From NCBI RefSeq assembly GCF_039543225.1, contig NZ_BAABJI010000002.1, positions 1,984,001-2,048,000 on the forward strand: a stretch of DNA of 64,000 nucleotides, written 5' to 3'. The position numbers and the translations under genes were made by a program. Positions within the stretch are counted from its first letter, which is position 1, and the number at the start of each line of letters is the position of its first letter. This stretch comes from Mucilaginibacter defluvii (GTDB lineage: Bacteria; Bacteroidota; Bacteroidia; Sphingobacteriales; Sphingobacteriaceae). The notes beneath the pieces are model-generated. The model was not told where the DNA came from. It was given only the letters and a program-made list of their open reading frames with translations, and made no database searches. Positions 9,029 through 19,845 of the stretch are shown piece after piece.

Positions 9029-9634
9029 TTAAGCCTTCAATATATTTTCAGCAAAAATTTTCCAGTGCGGGGCTGACAAGGCATGCCGGGCGGTTAGCCC
9101 TACCACAAAATTGCGGGCTTTGTCTAAAAGGCTACCATCAGTATTGGGCTTTTCGTTACGGCCATGCACTTCAGCGCTGAGCTTGTTGCCGCTGCGCTCC
9201 ACAATAAAGGTATTGGTTGAACCATGGCCGAAAAAATGCGCTACTTCGCCCTGCGTATGGGGGTTCGCTACCGGGCGTACGGTCATTACATAATATTCGC
9301 TATCGCCCGTTTCATCTTCATGCTCGTGTACTTCCTCAATGCGCACCCAATCATAACCATCGCCCCCCGCCGGACCGGGGCCCGGCATATCAATGTAAAA
9401 AACATCTCCTTTCTCAGCTGCCTTATAGGTTACACTACCCTGTGCATCGGTAATAGCGAACGTTGATCCCGCCTGCCCTACAAACTCATGCCAGTTGCCT
9501 ACATCTTTAAGCCGGTTTTTCACCAGCATAAAATGCTTGTGTGCCTCGGCATACGAGCTTTGGCCGACGTACTCCACAACATCATTATGCTCGCCCTCGG
9601 TTTGCTCTGGAATAAATTTAGCGGTAGCCTCCAT
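9029..9634 (-). CDS. Conserved protein of unknown function
   Basis: A soluble, acidic 201-residue protein without signal peptide or membrane segment. It has a His/Glu-rich central stretch (EEVHEHEDETGDSEYY, ~115-130) and a Gly/Pro-rich turn (MPGPGPAGGDGYDW). The text contains FFGHGSTNTFIVERSGNKL, which suggests a compact beta domain, but I recognise no family and assign no function. It lies downstream of sprA on the same strand, 65 nt away. Confidence 0.6.
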   Translation of the reverse strand: MEATAKFIPEQTEGEHNDVVEYVGQSSYAEAHKHFMLVKNRLKDVGNWHEFVGQAGSTFAITDAQGSVTYKAAEKGDVFYIDMPGPGPAGGDGYDWVRIEEVHEHEDETGDSEYYVMTVRPVANPHTQGEVAHFFGHGSTNTFIVERSGNKLSAEVHGRNEKPNTDGSLLDKARNFVVGLTARHALSAPHWKIFAENILKA

Positions 9635-9699
9635 ATTATAGCTTTTAGTGATAACAAAACTATGGCGGCGGTGTTCGATAAAATCTTAATTATAACTTG

Positions 9700-12600
9700 C
9701 TATTGCAACAGCAGTTTTAAATTGATGCCAAAGTTGGTGAACGAGGTATTAAAGCTTTGCGAAGTGTAGGGGCGGGTAATGTTCGAGTCGTAAAAAATAT
9801 TAAGGTTAAAGCGCTGGTTAATCACATAATCAATTGCCGGACGCAGGGTAATGTTTTGCGCCCCTGATGATACCTCGGCCGACTGCACATCAGCACGATA
9901 GATCAGCGTTTTATTATCACGAAGCGCCACATCCAGCTTAAAGTTCACATCGTTATTATTGCGCGAGTTACCGAAAAGCCCGAACGGAAATTTGAATTTG
10001 GTGGTACGGTAGCCAAAGCCCAGCACCACAATATTTTCGTTGAGCTGCGCCAGCTGACTGTTGAGTAAGCTTAGGCTTAGCGTGCGGCTTTTGCGGTATT
10101 CAAAATTGGCGGTCATGCTGTTTTTAAAGCGCACATCCATACCTACCAGCGGCACAAATTGCTCAAATATAGTTACCTGCGAAAACTGGTAATAAGGTAA
10201 AAAGTCGGCATCCACATCCCTTGACGATACCGCGCCGTTCTGCTCCTGGTATTGCAGCAGCGTGGTATAGCCATTTACGTTGTATGACGAACGGTAACCA
10301 TGCCGCAGATCAAACGAATCGAACACATCCGAAAGCAGCGGCACACGGCTTAATCCGCTGTAATTGATCTGCCAGTTAGGTATCGGCGTTGATGGGAACG
10401 GGTTAAGATTATAGCTTGACGCGTTTCTACCGGTATAAGCCGCCAGGAACGAGGTAACCAATACATCCTGCGAGTTTGGCCCGTAACCATCAGCATAACC
10501 ACCTGTAACACCCGCTGAGTTTGGATTTGCCCTGCCCAAACGCTGCGACACCACCGACCTGTTTTGCAGGAACTGCTGGAACACGCCCGATACATTATCA
10601 ATACCACTGGTACCCTTAAAAGCCGTAGCCAGCGACAGAAACGATACGCTATAGCTGCCCGTAGTAACCGGACTCAATTCCTCAAACTGGTTGGATGATT
10701 GCTGGAACTTATAGTTGGTCTGGAAGTTTCTGTCTTTGGTACGGAAGGCGATCAGCTCGATACGCAGATCCTTTATCGGCTCAATGGTGCCCTTTAGCCT
10801 GATATCCTCATTAAATGTTTTCACGTAAAGCTGGTTTTGCAGCGAGTCGGTAGAGAGCCATCCGTTGGCGACGGCCTTGGCGCGTATATCCGCCTGACTG
10901 CCCAGCACAAAGGCCAGCCCCGGCGCGCCATACCCCAAATCCTGCCCGAACACATCGGTAATAGGTAAGTATCCGGGCAAAAAGGTGCCCTCCGTACGGG
11001 TTAGCGTACCGCTCAGGTTTTTCAGGCTTGTAAGCAACCCAATCCAAAAGTTACCCTTGTTATTCGGGTTATTAGCCTTGCGGATGAACGGAAACTTATT
11101 ATACAGGCTTACAAAGTTCAGCGTTGGATTAAGCTGTATGGTACGGGCGTTTTGTATGCTATTACCCACCTCCAACTGCGGATCGCGCAGGGAAAACTCC
11201 GGTTGCGATTGCCAGTTAAAGTGTGTACTGTAACGTAATATGGCCGATGTCCAGTTCAGGCCCGGTATCTTGCTTATTGGCGTGGTATAATTAAAGTTTA
11301 ATGTGTGGCTGTAGTTGGTGGTACGGCCCAGGCTCTTCAGGTTTTCCCAAAGGGTGTCACGCTTTAATCCGTTTATACGCCCAGCAGGTTCATCCACGAC
11401 CGAGAGGTTGGTAGCATCAATATCCATCTGTAATGATTTGGAGATGTTCCAGCCGATACCGTAAACCCGGGTAATGTTGAAATTTTTGTTAAACGTGGTC
11501 GGGATGGTACTTGCCGGTATAGCGATAGCGTTCAGCGGATCGTTGTTCAGGCGTAGCGTATTCTCTGAATAAAACCTATCGAAATTGATGCTGAAGTTCA
11601 ACCTTGACGGCAGTAAACTAAAGTTAATATCGCGAAACAGGGCCAACAGGTTGCTCTTGATACGTTTCTCAAACGGCGCGTAATATTTAGGCTGATTACT
11701 GTAATTATAAGCCAGGCCAAACCGGTAGGTTTTCTGCAGGTCGAGCTCGGTAACATAATCATGATGCTGATACTCGGTATAAGCATAGCTCACGCTAAAA
11801 TTCTCTACATCCCAAATATGTACCGGCGCCGATGGGTTAGTACGTGCCTTATGTACGTTAGTAAAGTTAAAGCTTTTACGAACGGTATAATTTTCGGACA
11901 CCTTGCGTATCGAGTCCCGTTGCTGTTCGCTCCTGGCAGCGGCCAACCTGTCCTTTAGCTCTACGTCACCCATAGCCGGGTCAAATTGCGGTGTGCCTTT
12001 TTGGGTAGATACATTGATGTAGGCCGGTATGCGTATACCGCTTTTACCCGGGAAGAACTTGCCGAGCTCGGCATTAGCGGCTACATCAAGCAACTGGTTA
12101 TCGCTGCGGCTGCGTTCGCTCACCCGCGAATCCAATGCGCCAAAACCTACTGTACTTTTACTGCCCGATACGGTTACATCGGCAAAGTCGGCCAGTTTGG
12201 CGTTAAAGCGTACAGCTGCCGCCCATCCCCCGCGCTGGTCAAAATCGGTTAAACGCAACTCGTCATACCATAAAGTAGCGCTTTTATCAAGCCCGTCGTC
12301 ATTGTCATTAGTCTTTAACGGATTGCGCACACCCAGCATAATGGTACGCAGGCGGCTCAAATCCGGCTGGCCTTTGATCAACACCTTTTTGCCGTTCTCC
12401 ACATAAGTATAAATAGTATTAAGTGGCACCCCGGCATTATTACGCGCCAGCTTGGCACGGGTAAGCAGGGCCAGCTCCAGGTCTATCTGGTTTTGCTCGG
12501 GCCATATGGTACCAGGGTCGCGGGTGCCGGGCTGGGTAATTTTAAGCGGCACTTCGTACTCATAATAATTATCCTGGTAATCAACGCCTAAACGGATGAA

Positions 12601-15600
12601 AGCACTGATGTCATTATCCCTTAACTGATCGCCCTCGGCGTGTACAAAGGCCTGCAGTTTTTTGTATGACCGCAGATCATTATAAAAAGTTTTAAACGCC
12701 GCTTTTGAATAACCATCCCGCAATCGGTCAACATGTAAGGATAACGACTGCTCGTTCAGCAGCGTATTGGTTTTTAAGTTATTATAATTACGCTGGCGGT
12801 TGATACCCGGCGGCACAACATAAGGTATGGGCGTACGGTTACCATTTTCTTCCAGGTTTACGGCCTGTACATCAATAATCCAGTTATCCGGGGTTGGGTT
12901 GGCGATGCCGGGGTCGGCTATAATGTTCAGCGGATTATTTTCGCGGTTAAAGGCCCGCCACTCGCCGCGCACCAATTGCAGGGTAGCAAAACGCATTACC
13001 GCGGTATCGGCAAAATTGGTAAGGAACATACGCATAAAGCGGATGGCCTTAAAATCCTGGATGTTACCTACGGCCTGCTCATACTCATTGATCGGTATAC
13101 GGAATTGGTACCAGGTTACCGACTGCGTATTACCATCAACCAACTTTACCTGCGAGGTTACCTTATCGGTTATAAAATTCTGGCCCACCAGCATATCCGC
13201 CGGGCGTAATGATACCCGGTACTGGAAGTACTCATCCGTTTGGCTCATGTTGTTATCCCGGTTAATATCCTCCCCGTCAGGCAGCGGGGTTGATGCTGAG
13301 GTGGTAACTCCCAGCTCGCTTTGCGATTGCTCGGTGGTTTTAGAGTTACCCTCTGTACCGTTAAACTTCAGGTAACGATCCATAATCGGTACCGATGCCT
13401 GGTTAAACTCCGGCCCCTGGTAGTACTGAAAGTTATCTGATGACGGGTCGGCAGCGTATTGGGTAGCGGCCGGGGTACTTAATTGACCGTTTACCTGCTG
13501 TACTACGGTGGCAAACTTATTACGCTCGTCGCCATCGTTTAATCCATCCAAACCTACATCCTGGCGGGTACGGGCGGCAGGGTCGGTATCAAAGGCGTTA
13601 ATTACCGGTTGCAGGCGGGTTACACGCCCCCAAGCGGTTTCATCAACTTTACTAAAATCATTATCTACAGGCAAACCGTTCTCTAAACTTTTGCGGCCAT
13701 CCTTTAATATATCTTCGGAGACACTGCCGAGGTTAAAGTACAAATCGCCGCCGGGGGAGTTGGGCTTATAGATAAACGGATCGAGCATCCAAAATTCGAT
13801 ATAGCCTACATTGAGCGATTCAAAATCGTTAGTTTCCAATTTGCGGAATATACCACCCCAGCGCGAGCGCGGGTTTTGCAGCGTACCATCGTTATTAATA
13901 CCGGTTGTGGTATAATTATACTGCCCGCGCAGGTTAGGGTAAAATGCCAGGTTAAAGGTTGGCAGCAACAACGGCTGCCCGGTTACTGATTGCCGATATG
14001 GAAAAACTTCCGTTTCTAAAACCTGCCTTACATAGTGGTTGGATAGCTCGGCACGGGTAACATTGAGCGTGCCCGCGCTGTTATAAAATATCGGATCAAT
14101 ATTATAAAATGCCAGCCTTGCCCGGTTATAGCCGTAGCGCAGATCATCCGTAAGTGCCGACTCTTCAAATAGCTGGGGCGTGCCGGATATCTGCCAGTTG
14201 ATGTAGCTTTTTACATCAATTACCGACTTGCTGTTCTCAAAATCATCCAAATACGAAGTGCCATTTTTAGAACCCGCATAGGTTAGCGCTCCCGGTGTAC
14301 CGGGCATTAATTGGGCAAACTCTCCGCTCACATTAAATGATGATTCCTCTTTGGTATTGATGAACGGTATTTTATCTACCCACCGTGTTAACAGGCGCGA
14401 CTTAGACGAGTAATTACCATCAAAACCCCAGATGGTATTGGATATGGACTCTGACCCCACCGCCTCGTTTTGCGATATGGGCTGCTCGGTAAGGTGCATC
14501 ATGGTAGCGCCCAAAACCAGTTTCTCACTGGCAAAATAATCCAAACGGGTACCAAACAGTGTTTTTTGCTGTACGCCGAAAAGTTCATTATTTTCCAGCT
14601 TAATGTTGATAGGCTGCCCCGACGACAGTAAGGCCTGGTTAATCATCCGTAAACGGCCTGCACTGTAATCAACCGTATAATCAGTACCCTCGGTAAGTAC
14701 CAGCGTACCGGCCGTTACCACTACCGACCCTTGCGGAATATTGGTGGCATTCAGCAAATACTCTGATCCGCCCTGCGAACTGTAGGTACCTTTTATAACG
14801 TAGCGATTAAGCTGCGGAAAATACTGTTGCGCGATGGCTTTGGTTGAATCATACAAAGGTTGATAAACGTAACGCCGGGAAATATCTGTTTCGCCGGGAA
14901 GTATTTTAGCGTTCAGGTCGCTACCAAAAGGCTCTACCTGCGGAAACATTACCCGCCCCTGCTGCGAATCAATGGTAACACCTTCGATAAAATCAAAATA
15001 GCCATCCGGCTCGCGGTCGTTCTGTATGTTCAGGTTGTCCAGGCCGGTAATGCTCAGCCACAATTTTTGGTTCAGGTTTTGCCCCTCATCGGCCATATAC
15101 TCCTCAACGCTGCTTTTATCATCTAATCGGGCAATTCGCAGCCTGAAATCCGTTGGACTGATCTGGAAAGCGCCCAGCGAGTAAATGTTCTTCATCATCA
15201 AATCCCATGATGGCAACCGGGGCTTTAGCAACTCGTTCTTTAACAGCTTTACATATAATACCCGCGGTGTATTCGGGTCAACAGATACATCGCTGGAAAA
15301 TTCGCCCACCTGGTAGGTTTGCCCGTTGTAAGTATACTGATAGGCTACGGCCAGCACCTCATCGTTATTTAAAGGGTAGTTGAGCGATATATAGCCTAAC
15401 TGCGAATGCAGCGTAAATTCCCTGTCGGTTAGTTTACGGGCGTAGGTGAGCTTAGCGTAGTTATCGGTATTGCCGGTACCGGCAAACAAGCTGTTTACCG
15501 CGTTGGAATTGGTTTGCCTTGCCGATGCAGGCAACTGGCTCAACAGGTTGTTTGATTGCTGCGGAAAACCGGGCCCGGTAAAAGCTGCAGGTAAATCCGA

Positions 15601-16719
15601 TGTGCCGCCCCGCACAACGGTAGTGTTGTATGGCCGGTTCTCACCCAAATCAAGGAAAGCCAAAATGTCACGTGAGTCGGTGGTGTTGTTGGTACGGTTG
15701 GTTGTCCAAACCTCAATTTTGGTAATGTTGATGTTTGAGCTGATGAGCGGCAGATTGCGCAACGCGTTATTATAATTACTACGGAAATATTGCGCCAAAA
15801 AATAGTGCTTATTAGCCTCATAATCCGCAGCCGTTACCCTGAACTCGCCCTGCTGCTGCCCGTTGGTGATGGTGATGGTACGCGATTGCGAGCGCTGCTG
15901 CGAAAAAATGCTCGTAACATCTAACCGCCCAAAACGCAGCTTGGTTTTTACGCCGAACAAGGCCTGGCTGCCCGTGATCAACGAGGTATTGAGCGGCATG
16001 CTAACGTTACCGGCCTCTATTTTTTGGATAATATCATCTTCACGCCCGGTATAATCCAGCTTAAACTGGTTATCAAACTGAAACTGGGCATCGGTATTAT
16101 AATTGGTGGTAATTTTGAGCCTGTCGCCAATATTACCGGTTACGTTGAGTTGTATGCGCTGATCGAAATTAAAATTAAACTGGCTGCGTTGGCGCGAATT
16201 GAATAATGGATTTTGATTTTTGTTGATCTGCCCGGCCATGATCATCTCCGCCGAACCTTGCGGTTTAATACTGATCTCGTTACTGCCAAATATTTTTTCA
16301 AACGTTCGGCCGCGTACTTTTATACGTGGCACAAAGCCTTCCTGCTGCGAATCGTAAGCATACTGATCAGCAGACGAACGGAAGTTTTGACGGATAGATT
16401 CCTTTTGCGTAAGACGCAGGTATTCAGCAAAGCTGATATAACGCGGCGGGCGCAGCAGCAAATTACCAACCCGCTCAATAAGTACATACTGATTACTTAC
16501 CGGATCATACTCCACACTGCGGTCCAGGTTAGGCGGATCGGGCAGGAAATAGCCCTCACGCGATCTTTTTGAACGGGATTGCGGTGCCTTGATAGGTACA
16601 CGTACTTTAGCGCTATCTTTTTTTACCGGTTTCTGCTGGGCAAATACATTACCAAGCCCGCCAAAAAGGCAGCACAAAGCAACGCATAGAAAAAATTTTC
16701 CGGTAAAAGTCCCTTTCAA
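9700..16719 (-). CDS. sprA: SprA, outer-membrane translocon of the type IX secretion system
   Basis: At 2339 residues this is a full-length SprA, the very large outer-membrane beta-barrel through which type IX substrates leave the cell; it is also needed for gliding in motile relatives. It starts with a signal peptide ending in NVFAQ, followed by a long periplasmic/plug region and hundreds of residues of alternating barrel strands ending in an aromatic-rich strand (FTNFGINLKLLLQ). The start codon appears to be TTG: an in-frame TAA lies four codons upstream and there is no closer ATG. The sprA-ruvA order is conserved in many Bacteroidota. No gldJKLMN or porU is present in the window. Confidence 0.95.
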   Translation of the reverse strand: MKGTFTGKFFLCVALCCLFGGLGNVFAQQKPVKKDSAKVRVPIKAPQSRSKRSREGYFLPDPPNLDRSVEYDPVSNQYVLIERVGNLLLRPPRYISFAEYLRLTQKESIRQNFRSSADQYAYDSQQEGFVPRIKVRGRTFEKIFGSNEISIKPQGSAEMIMAGQINKNQNPLFNSRQRSQFNFNFDQRIQLNVTGNIGDRLKITTNYNTDAQFQFDNQFKLDYTGREDDIIQKIEAGNVSMPLNTSLITGSQALFGVKTKLRFGRLDVTSIFSQQRSQSRTITITNGQQQGEFRVTAADYEANKHYFLAQYFRSNYNNALRNLPLISSNINITKIEVWTTNRTNNTTDSRDILAFLDLGENRPYNTTVVRGGTSDLPAAFTGPGFPQQSNNLLSQLPASARQTNSNAVNSLFAGTGNTDNYAKLTYARKLTDREFTLHSQLGYISLNYPLNNDEVLAVAYQYTYNGQTYQVGEFSSDVSVDPNTPRVLYVKLLKNELLKPRLPSWDLMMKNIYSLGAFQISPTDFRLRIARLDDKSSVEEYMADEGQNLNQKLWLSITGLDNLNIQNDREPDGYFDFIEGVTIDSQQGRVMFPQVEPFGSDLNAKILPGETDISRRYVYQPLYDSTKAIAQQYFPQLNRYVIKGTYSSQGGSEYLLNATNIPQGSVVVTAGTLVLTEGTDYTVDYSAGRLRMINQALLSSGQPINIKLENNELFGVQQKTLFGTRLDYFASEKLVLGATMMHLTEQPISQNEAVGSESISNTIWGFDGNYSSKSRLLTRWVDKIPFINTKEESSFNVSGEFAQLMPGTPGALTYAGSKNGTSYLDDFENSKSVIDVKSYINWQISGTPQLFEESALTDDLRYGYNRARLAFYNIDPIFYNSAGTLNVTRAELSNHYVRQVLETEVFPYRQSVTGQPLLLPTFNLAFYPNLRGQYNYTTTGINNDGTLQNPRSRWGGIFRKLETNDFESLNVGYIEFWMLDPFIYKPNSPGGDLYFNLGSVSEDILKDGRKSLENGLPVDNDFSKVDETAWGRVTRLQPVINAFDTDPAARTRQDVGLDGLNDGDERNKFATVVQQVNGQLSTPAATQYAADPSSDNFQYYQGPEFNQASVPIMDRYLKFNGTEGNSKTTEQSQSELGVTTSASTPLPDGEDINRDNNMSQTDEYFQYRVSLRPADMLVGQNFITDKVTSQVKLVDGNTQSVTWYQFRIPINEYEQAVGNIQDFKAIRFMRMFLTNFADTAVMRFATLQLVRGEWRAFNRENNPLNIIADPGIANPTPDNWIIDVQAVNLEENGNRTPIPYVVPPGINRQRNYNNLKTNTLLNEQSLSLHVDRLRDGYSKAAFKTFYNDLRSYKKLQAFVHAEGDQLRDNDISAFIRLGVDYQDNYYEYEVPLKITQPGTRDPGTIWPEQNQIDLELALLTRAKLARNNAGVPLNTIYTYVENGKKVLIKGQPDLSRLRTIMLGVRNPLKTNDNDDGLDKSATLWYDELRLTDFDQRGGWAAAVRFNAKLADFADVTVSGSKSTVGFGALDSRVSERSRSDNQLLDVAANAELGKFFPGKSGIRIPAYINVSTQKGTPQFDPAMGDVELKDRLAAARSEQQRDSIRKVSENYTVRKSFNFTNVHKARTNPSAPVHIWDVENFSVSYAYTEYQHHDYVTELDLQKTYRFGLAYNYSNQPKYYAPFEKRIKSNLLALFRDINFSLLPSRLNFSINFDRFYSENTLRLNNDPLNAIAIPASTIPTTFNKNFNITRVYGIGWNISKSLQMDIDATNLSVVDEPAGRINGLKRDTLWENLKSLGRTTNYSHTLNFNYTTPISKIPGLNWTSAILRYSTHFNWQSQPEFSLRDPQLEVGNSIQNARTIQLNPTLNFVSLYNKFPFIRKANNPNNKGNFWIGLLTSLKNLSGTLTRTEGTFLPGYLPITDVFGQDLGYGAPGLAFVLGSQADIRAKAVANGWLSTDSLQNQLYVKTFNEDIRLKGTIEPIKDLRIELIAFRTKDRNFQTNYKFQQSSNQFEELSPVTTGSYSVSFLSLATAFKGTSGIDNVSGVFQQFLQNRSVVSQRLGRANPNSAGVTGGYADGYGPNSQDVLVTSFLAAYTGRNASSYNLNPFPSTPIPNWQINYSGLSRVPLLSDVFDSFDLRHGYRSSYNVNGYTTLLQYQEQNGAVSSRDVDADFLPYYQFSQVTIFEQFVPLVGMDVRFKNSMTANFEYRKSRTLSLSLLNSQLAQLNENIVVLGFGYRTTKFKFPFGLFGNSRNNNDVNFKLDVALRDNKTLIYRADVQSAEVSSGAQNITLRPAIDYVINQRFNLNIFYDSNITRPYTSQSFNTSFTNFGINLKLLLQ

Positions 16720-16820
16720 AAGTAACGCTTAAATAATCGGTAATTTATGCACTTTTTACACTCACTAAATAGCAATGCCCATAAAAAATCTTCAGCTTTA
16801 ACTTATTAAGGGAGAAAAGA

Positions 16821-16861
16821 AAAAAAACCGGGCAGGCTTTTAATTAGTAAGCCTGCGCCGG
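16821..16861 (-). terminator. Intrinsic terminator after ruvA
   Basis: Read on the minus strand, a GC-rich stem (CCGG plus GCAGGCTT-type arms, 16828-16839 with 16849-16861, one bulged base) is followed by a T-run (A-run 16821-16827 on the plus strand). It lies just after the ruvA stop and separates ruvA from sprA, so sprA probably has its own promoter. Confidence 0.85.
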
Positions 16862-16865
16862 TCAA

Positions 16866-17447
16866 TTATAAACTTTTTAAAGCAAACTTTATAAGCTGCT
16901 CCACTGTAAGTTCGTCACTTGTACGTTTCAGTTCCTGATCGATCACCTTTTCGGCAGCATTACGCGCAAAACCAAGCGTCACCAACGCTGTAAGGGCTTC
17001 GTCCTTAACGGTTTTATTCACTACTACACGGGTTAAAGTATCCGGGCCTTCTTTACGCAGCTTATCCTGCAACTCGAGCACAATACGCTGCGCCGATTTT
17101 GGGCCTATGCCTTTAATGCGTTGAATAAGCGATACATCACCGTTAACAATTGCTGCCTGTATTTCATCCGGGGTGATGGATGACAGCATCATGCGTGCCG
17201 TGTTAGGCCCGATGCCCGATATAGAAATTAAATGCAGAAACAAACGCCTTTCTCCTTCTTCAGCAAAACCATACAATGTATGGGCATCCTCTTTTACGTG
17301 CAGCCACGTAAAAAGTTTAATGCTTTCGTGCTCCAATTGCGAAAAAGTATGCAGCGAAATGTTGATGTGATAACCCACACCACCTGCTTCAACCACTACG
17401 TAAGCCGGATTTTTAAAAGTGAGCTTTCCACTTATGTAAGCGTACAT
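16866..17447 (-). CDS. ruvA: Holliday junction DNA helicase subunit RuvA
   Basis: RuvA (193 residues) binds Holliday junctions as a tetramer and loads the RuvB motor. Visible are the N-terminal OB domain (MYAYISGKLTFKNPAYVVVEAGGVGYHI), two helix-hairpin-helix motifs in the middle (LISISGIGPNTARMML and RIKGIGPKSAQRIVLEL, ~70-130) and the C-terminal RuvB-contacting domain (~145-193). The length is normal. Its ATG lies directly against the maeB stop codon, so translation is probably coupled. ruvB is not in the window. Confidence 0.97.
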   Translation of the reverse strand: MYAYISGKLTFKNPAYVVVEAGGVGYHINISLHTFSQLEHESIKLFTWLHVKEDAHTLYGFAEEGERRLFLHLISISGIGPNTARMMLSSITPDEIQAAIVNGDVSLIQRIKGIGPKSAQRIVLELQDKLRKEGPDTLTRVVVNKTVKDEALTALVTLGFARNAAEKVIDQELKRTSDELTVEQLIKFALKSL

Positions 17448-19754
17448 TTATTTGCGTTTTGATAAGGTTTGGGCGGCCGTTTTTTCTTTCTCCTGCGCGT
17501 CAATAACCGCTATGGTAATCATATTTACAATCTCACGAACCGAGCTGCCCAGTTGCAGCACGTGTACCGGTTTTTTCATGCCCAGCAATATAGGCCCAAC
17601 AGCCTCTGCGCCACCAAGCTCCTGCAGTAATTTATAAGCAATGTTACCCGACTCCAGGTTAGGGAATATCAGCGTATTGGCCGGCTTACCGTTCAGGGTA
17701 GAGAACGGAAAGTTATCCGCTAACAAGTCGGCATTCAGGGCAAAGTTCGCCTGTACATCGCCATCCACTATCATATCCGGATATTTTTGATGCAGCATCT
17801 TCACTGCCTTGCGACTCTTTTCAGGCACTTCGCCATCATTTGAACCAAAGTTGGAATATGAAAGCAGGGCTACCCTTGGCTCGACACTAAACTGGCGTAC
17901 CGTACGCTCAATCAGCACGGTAATATCAACCAGCTCCTCAACCGTTGGATCGACGTTTACGGTGGTATCACCAAAGAAAACCGGGCCTTTAGGGGTAACC
18001 ATCAGGTACATGCCCGCTACGCGGTTAACACCATCCTCAATACCGATAATTTGCAGTGCAGGCTTTATAGTGGTCGCATAGTTTTTTGTCAGGCCTGAGA
18101 TCAGCGCATCCGCTTCACCAAACTGTACCATGCAGGCACCGTAATAATTACGGTCGGTTATGGCTTTGCGCGCTTCCAGCAAGGTTATGCCACGGCGCTG
18201 GCGTTTTTTGTAGAGATACTGGGCATATTCTTCAAATCTCTCGCACTTACCTTCGCGCGGATCGATGATCTGTACATCGTCCAAATCAAGGTCATTATCA
18301 CGAATGATCTGTTTTATCTTGTCAGCATTACCCAATAAAATAGGCTGTGCAACACCATCGTCCTTAACAATTTGCGCGGCACGCAATATTTTATAAGTAT
18401 CCGCTTCGGCAAATACCACGCGTTTAGGGTTTTGCTTGGCCTTGCTGGTAAGGTTACGCAGCACCTTGTCGTTACCGCCTAAGCGGTTACGTAATTCTTC
18501 AGCATAGGCGTCCCAGTCGGTTATTACCGCACGGGCTACACCCGACTCAATAGCGGCCTTCGCCACCGCGGCAGATACCTCAGTGATCAAACGCTGATCC
18601 ATCGGTTTAGGGATGATATAATCCTTACCGAATTTAAGGTTAGTTAAGTTATAAGCCAGATTAACCTCTTCGGGCACCGGCTTTTTAGCCATTTCGGCAA
18701 TAGCGTGTACCGCGGCAATCTTCATTTCCTCGTTAATGGCGGTTGCGCGCACATCAAGCGCGCCGCGGAAGATATAAGGGAAACCCAATACATTATTTAC
18801 CTGATTAGGAAAATCACTACGGCCGGTAGCCATAATAATATCCTTGCGGGCGGCAACAGCCAGATCATAATTGATCTCCGGCTCAGGGTTGGCCATGGCG
18901 AACACGATAGGGTTTTTAGCCATCGCCTTCAGCATATCCGGCGTCACCACGTTACCTGCCGATAGGCCTACGAAAACGTCGGCACCTTTCATGGCTTCGG
19001 CCAAAGTTTTAATATCGGTACGGTTGGTAGCAAACTCAAGGCGGATATCATCCAGGTCAGTACGCTCAGGCGTGAGCAAACCATTGATGTCAAACATCAC
19101 CAGGTTCTCTTTTTTAACGCCTAATGAAAGGTACATTTTAGAACATGATATGGCAGCGGCACCTGCGCCGTTTACTACCATCTTTATTTTATCGAGTTTT
19201 TTACCTTGTATCTCGCAAGCGTTCATCAATGCCGCGCCGGATATGATGGCCGTGCCGTGCTGATCATCGTGCATAACGGGGATATTCATCTCGGCTTTCA
19301 GCCTGCGCTCTATCTCAAAACAGGTGGGCGCCGATATATCTTCCAGGTTAACACCGCCAAAGGTTGGCTCAAGCGCTTTTACTATATTAACAAAGTCATC
19401 AACCGATTTGGCGTTCAGCTCCAGGTCAAACACATCAATATCGGCATAAATTTTAAACAGCAGGCCTTTACCTTCCATAACCGGCTTGCTGGCTTCAGGC
19501 CCAATGTTACCCAAACCCAAAACGGCGGTACCGTTACTTATCACCGCTACCAGGTTACCCTTGGCGGTATATTTATAAACATCTTCGGTATTATCGGCTA
19601 TACGCAAGCATGGCTCAGCTACTCCGGGCGAGTAAGCCATTGTTAAATCGCGTTGAGAATTGGTTGGCTTGGTTGGAACTACCTGAATTTTACCGGGACG
19701 GCCCTTGGCATGGTAATCCAGGGCATCCTGTTTACGGTTGGGTTTTTTCATCAT
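17448..19754 (-). CDS. maeB: NADP-dependent malic enzyme (MaeB type, with phosphotransacetylase-like domain)
   Basis: The enzyme oxidatively decarboxylates malate to pyruvate, making NADPH. The N-terminal ~430 residues are malic enzyme: a catalytic Tyr region ([11 protein letters not shown]), the metal-binding segment ([10 protein letters not shown]) and an NAD(P)-binding [12 protein letters not shown]. Residues ~430-768 form a phosphotransacetylase-like domain, which in MaeB proteins generally serves regulation by acetyl-CoA rather than catalysis. The 768-residue length is normal for the fused type. Two ATGs are adjacent at the start; either could be used. Confidence 0.95.
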   Translation of the reverse strand: MMKKPNRKQDALDYHAKGRPGKIQVVPTKPTNSQRDLTMAYSPGVAEPCLRIADNTEDVYKYTAKGNLVAVISNGTAVLGLGNIGPEASKPVMEGKGLLFKIYADIDVFDLELNAKSVDDFVNIVKALEPTFGGVNLEDISAPTCFEIERRLKAEMNIPVMHDDQHGTAIISGAALMNACEIQGKKLDKIKMVVNGAGAAAISCSKMYLSLGVKKENLVMFDINGLLTPERTDLDDIRLEFATNRTDIKTLAEAMKGADVFVGLSAGNVVTPDMLKAMAKNPIVFAMANPEPEINYDLAVAARKDIIMATGRSDFPNQVNNVLGFPYIFRGALDVRATAINEEMKIAAVHAIAEMAKKPVPEEVNLAYNLTNLKFGKDYIIPKPMDQRLITEVSAAVAKAAIESGVARAVITDWDAYAEELRNRLGGNDKVLRNLTSKAKQNPKRVVFAEADTYKILRAAQIVKDDGVAQPILLGNADKIKQIIRDNDLDLDDVQIIDPREGKCERFEEYAQYLYKKRQRRGITLLEARKAITDRNYYGACMVQFGEADALISGLTKNYATTIKPALQIIGIEDGVNRVAGMYLMVTPKGPVFFGDTTVNVDPTVEELVDITVLIERTVRQFSVEPRVALLSYSNFGSNDGEVPEKSRKAVKMLHQKYPDMIVDGDVQANFALNADLLADNFPFSTLNGKPANTLIFPNLESGNIAYKLLQELGGAEAVGPILLGMKKPVHVLQLGSSVREIVNMITIAVIDAQEKEKTAAQTLSKRK

Positions 19755-19845
19755 CTCAAATTGAAGGTCAATGGGCCAAAATTACAATACTTTTAGCGAG
19801 CGCCGCAAGTATTATTTTGAGCGATTGATAATGAGAGCTTTATAT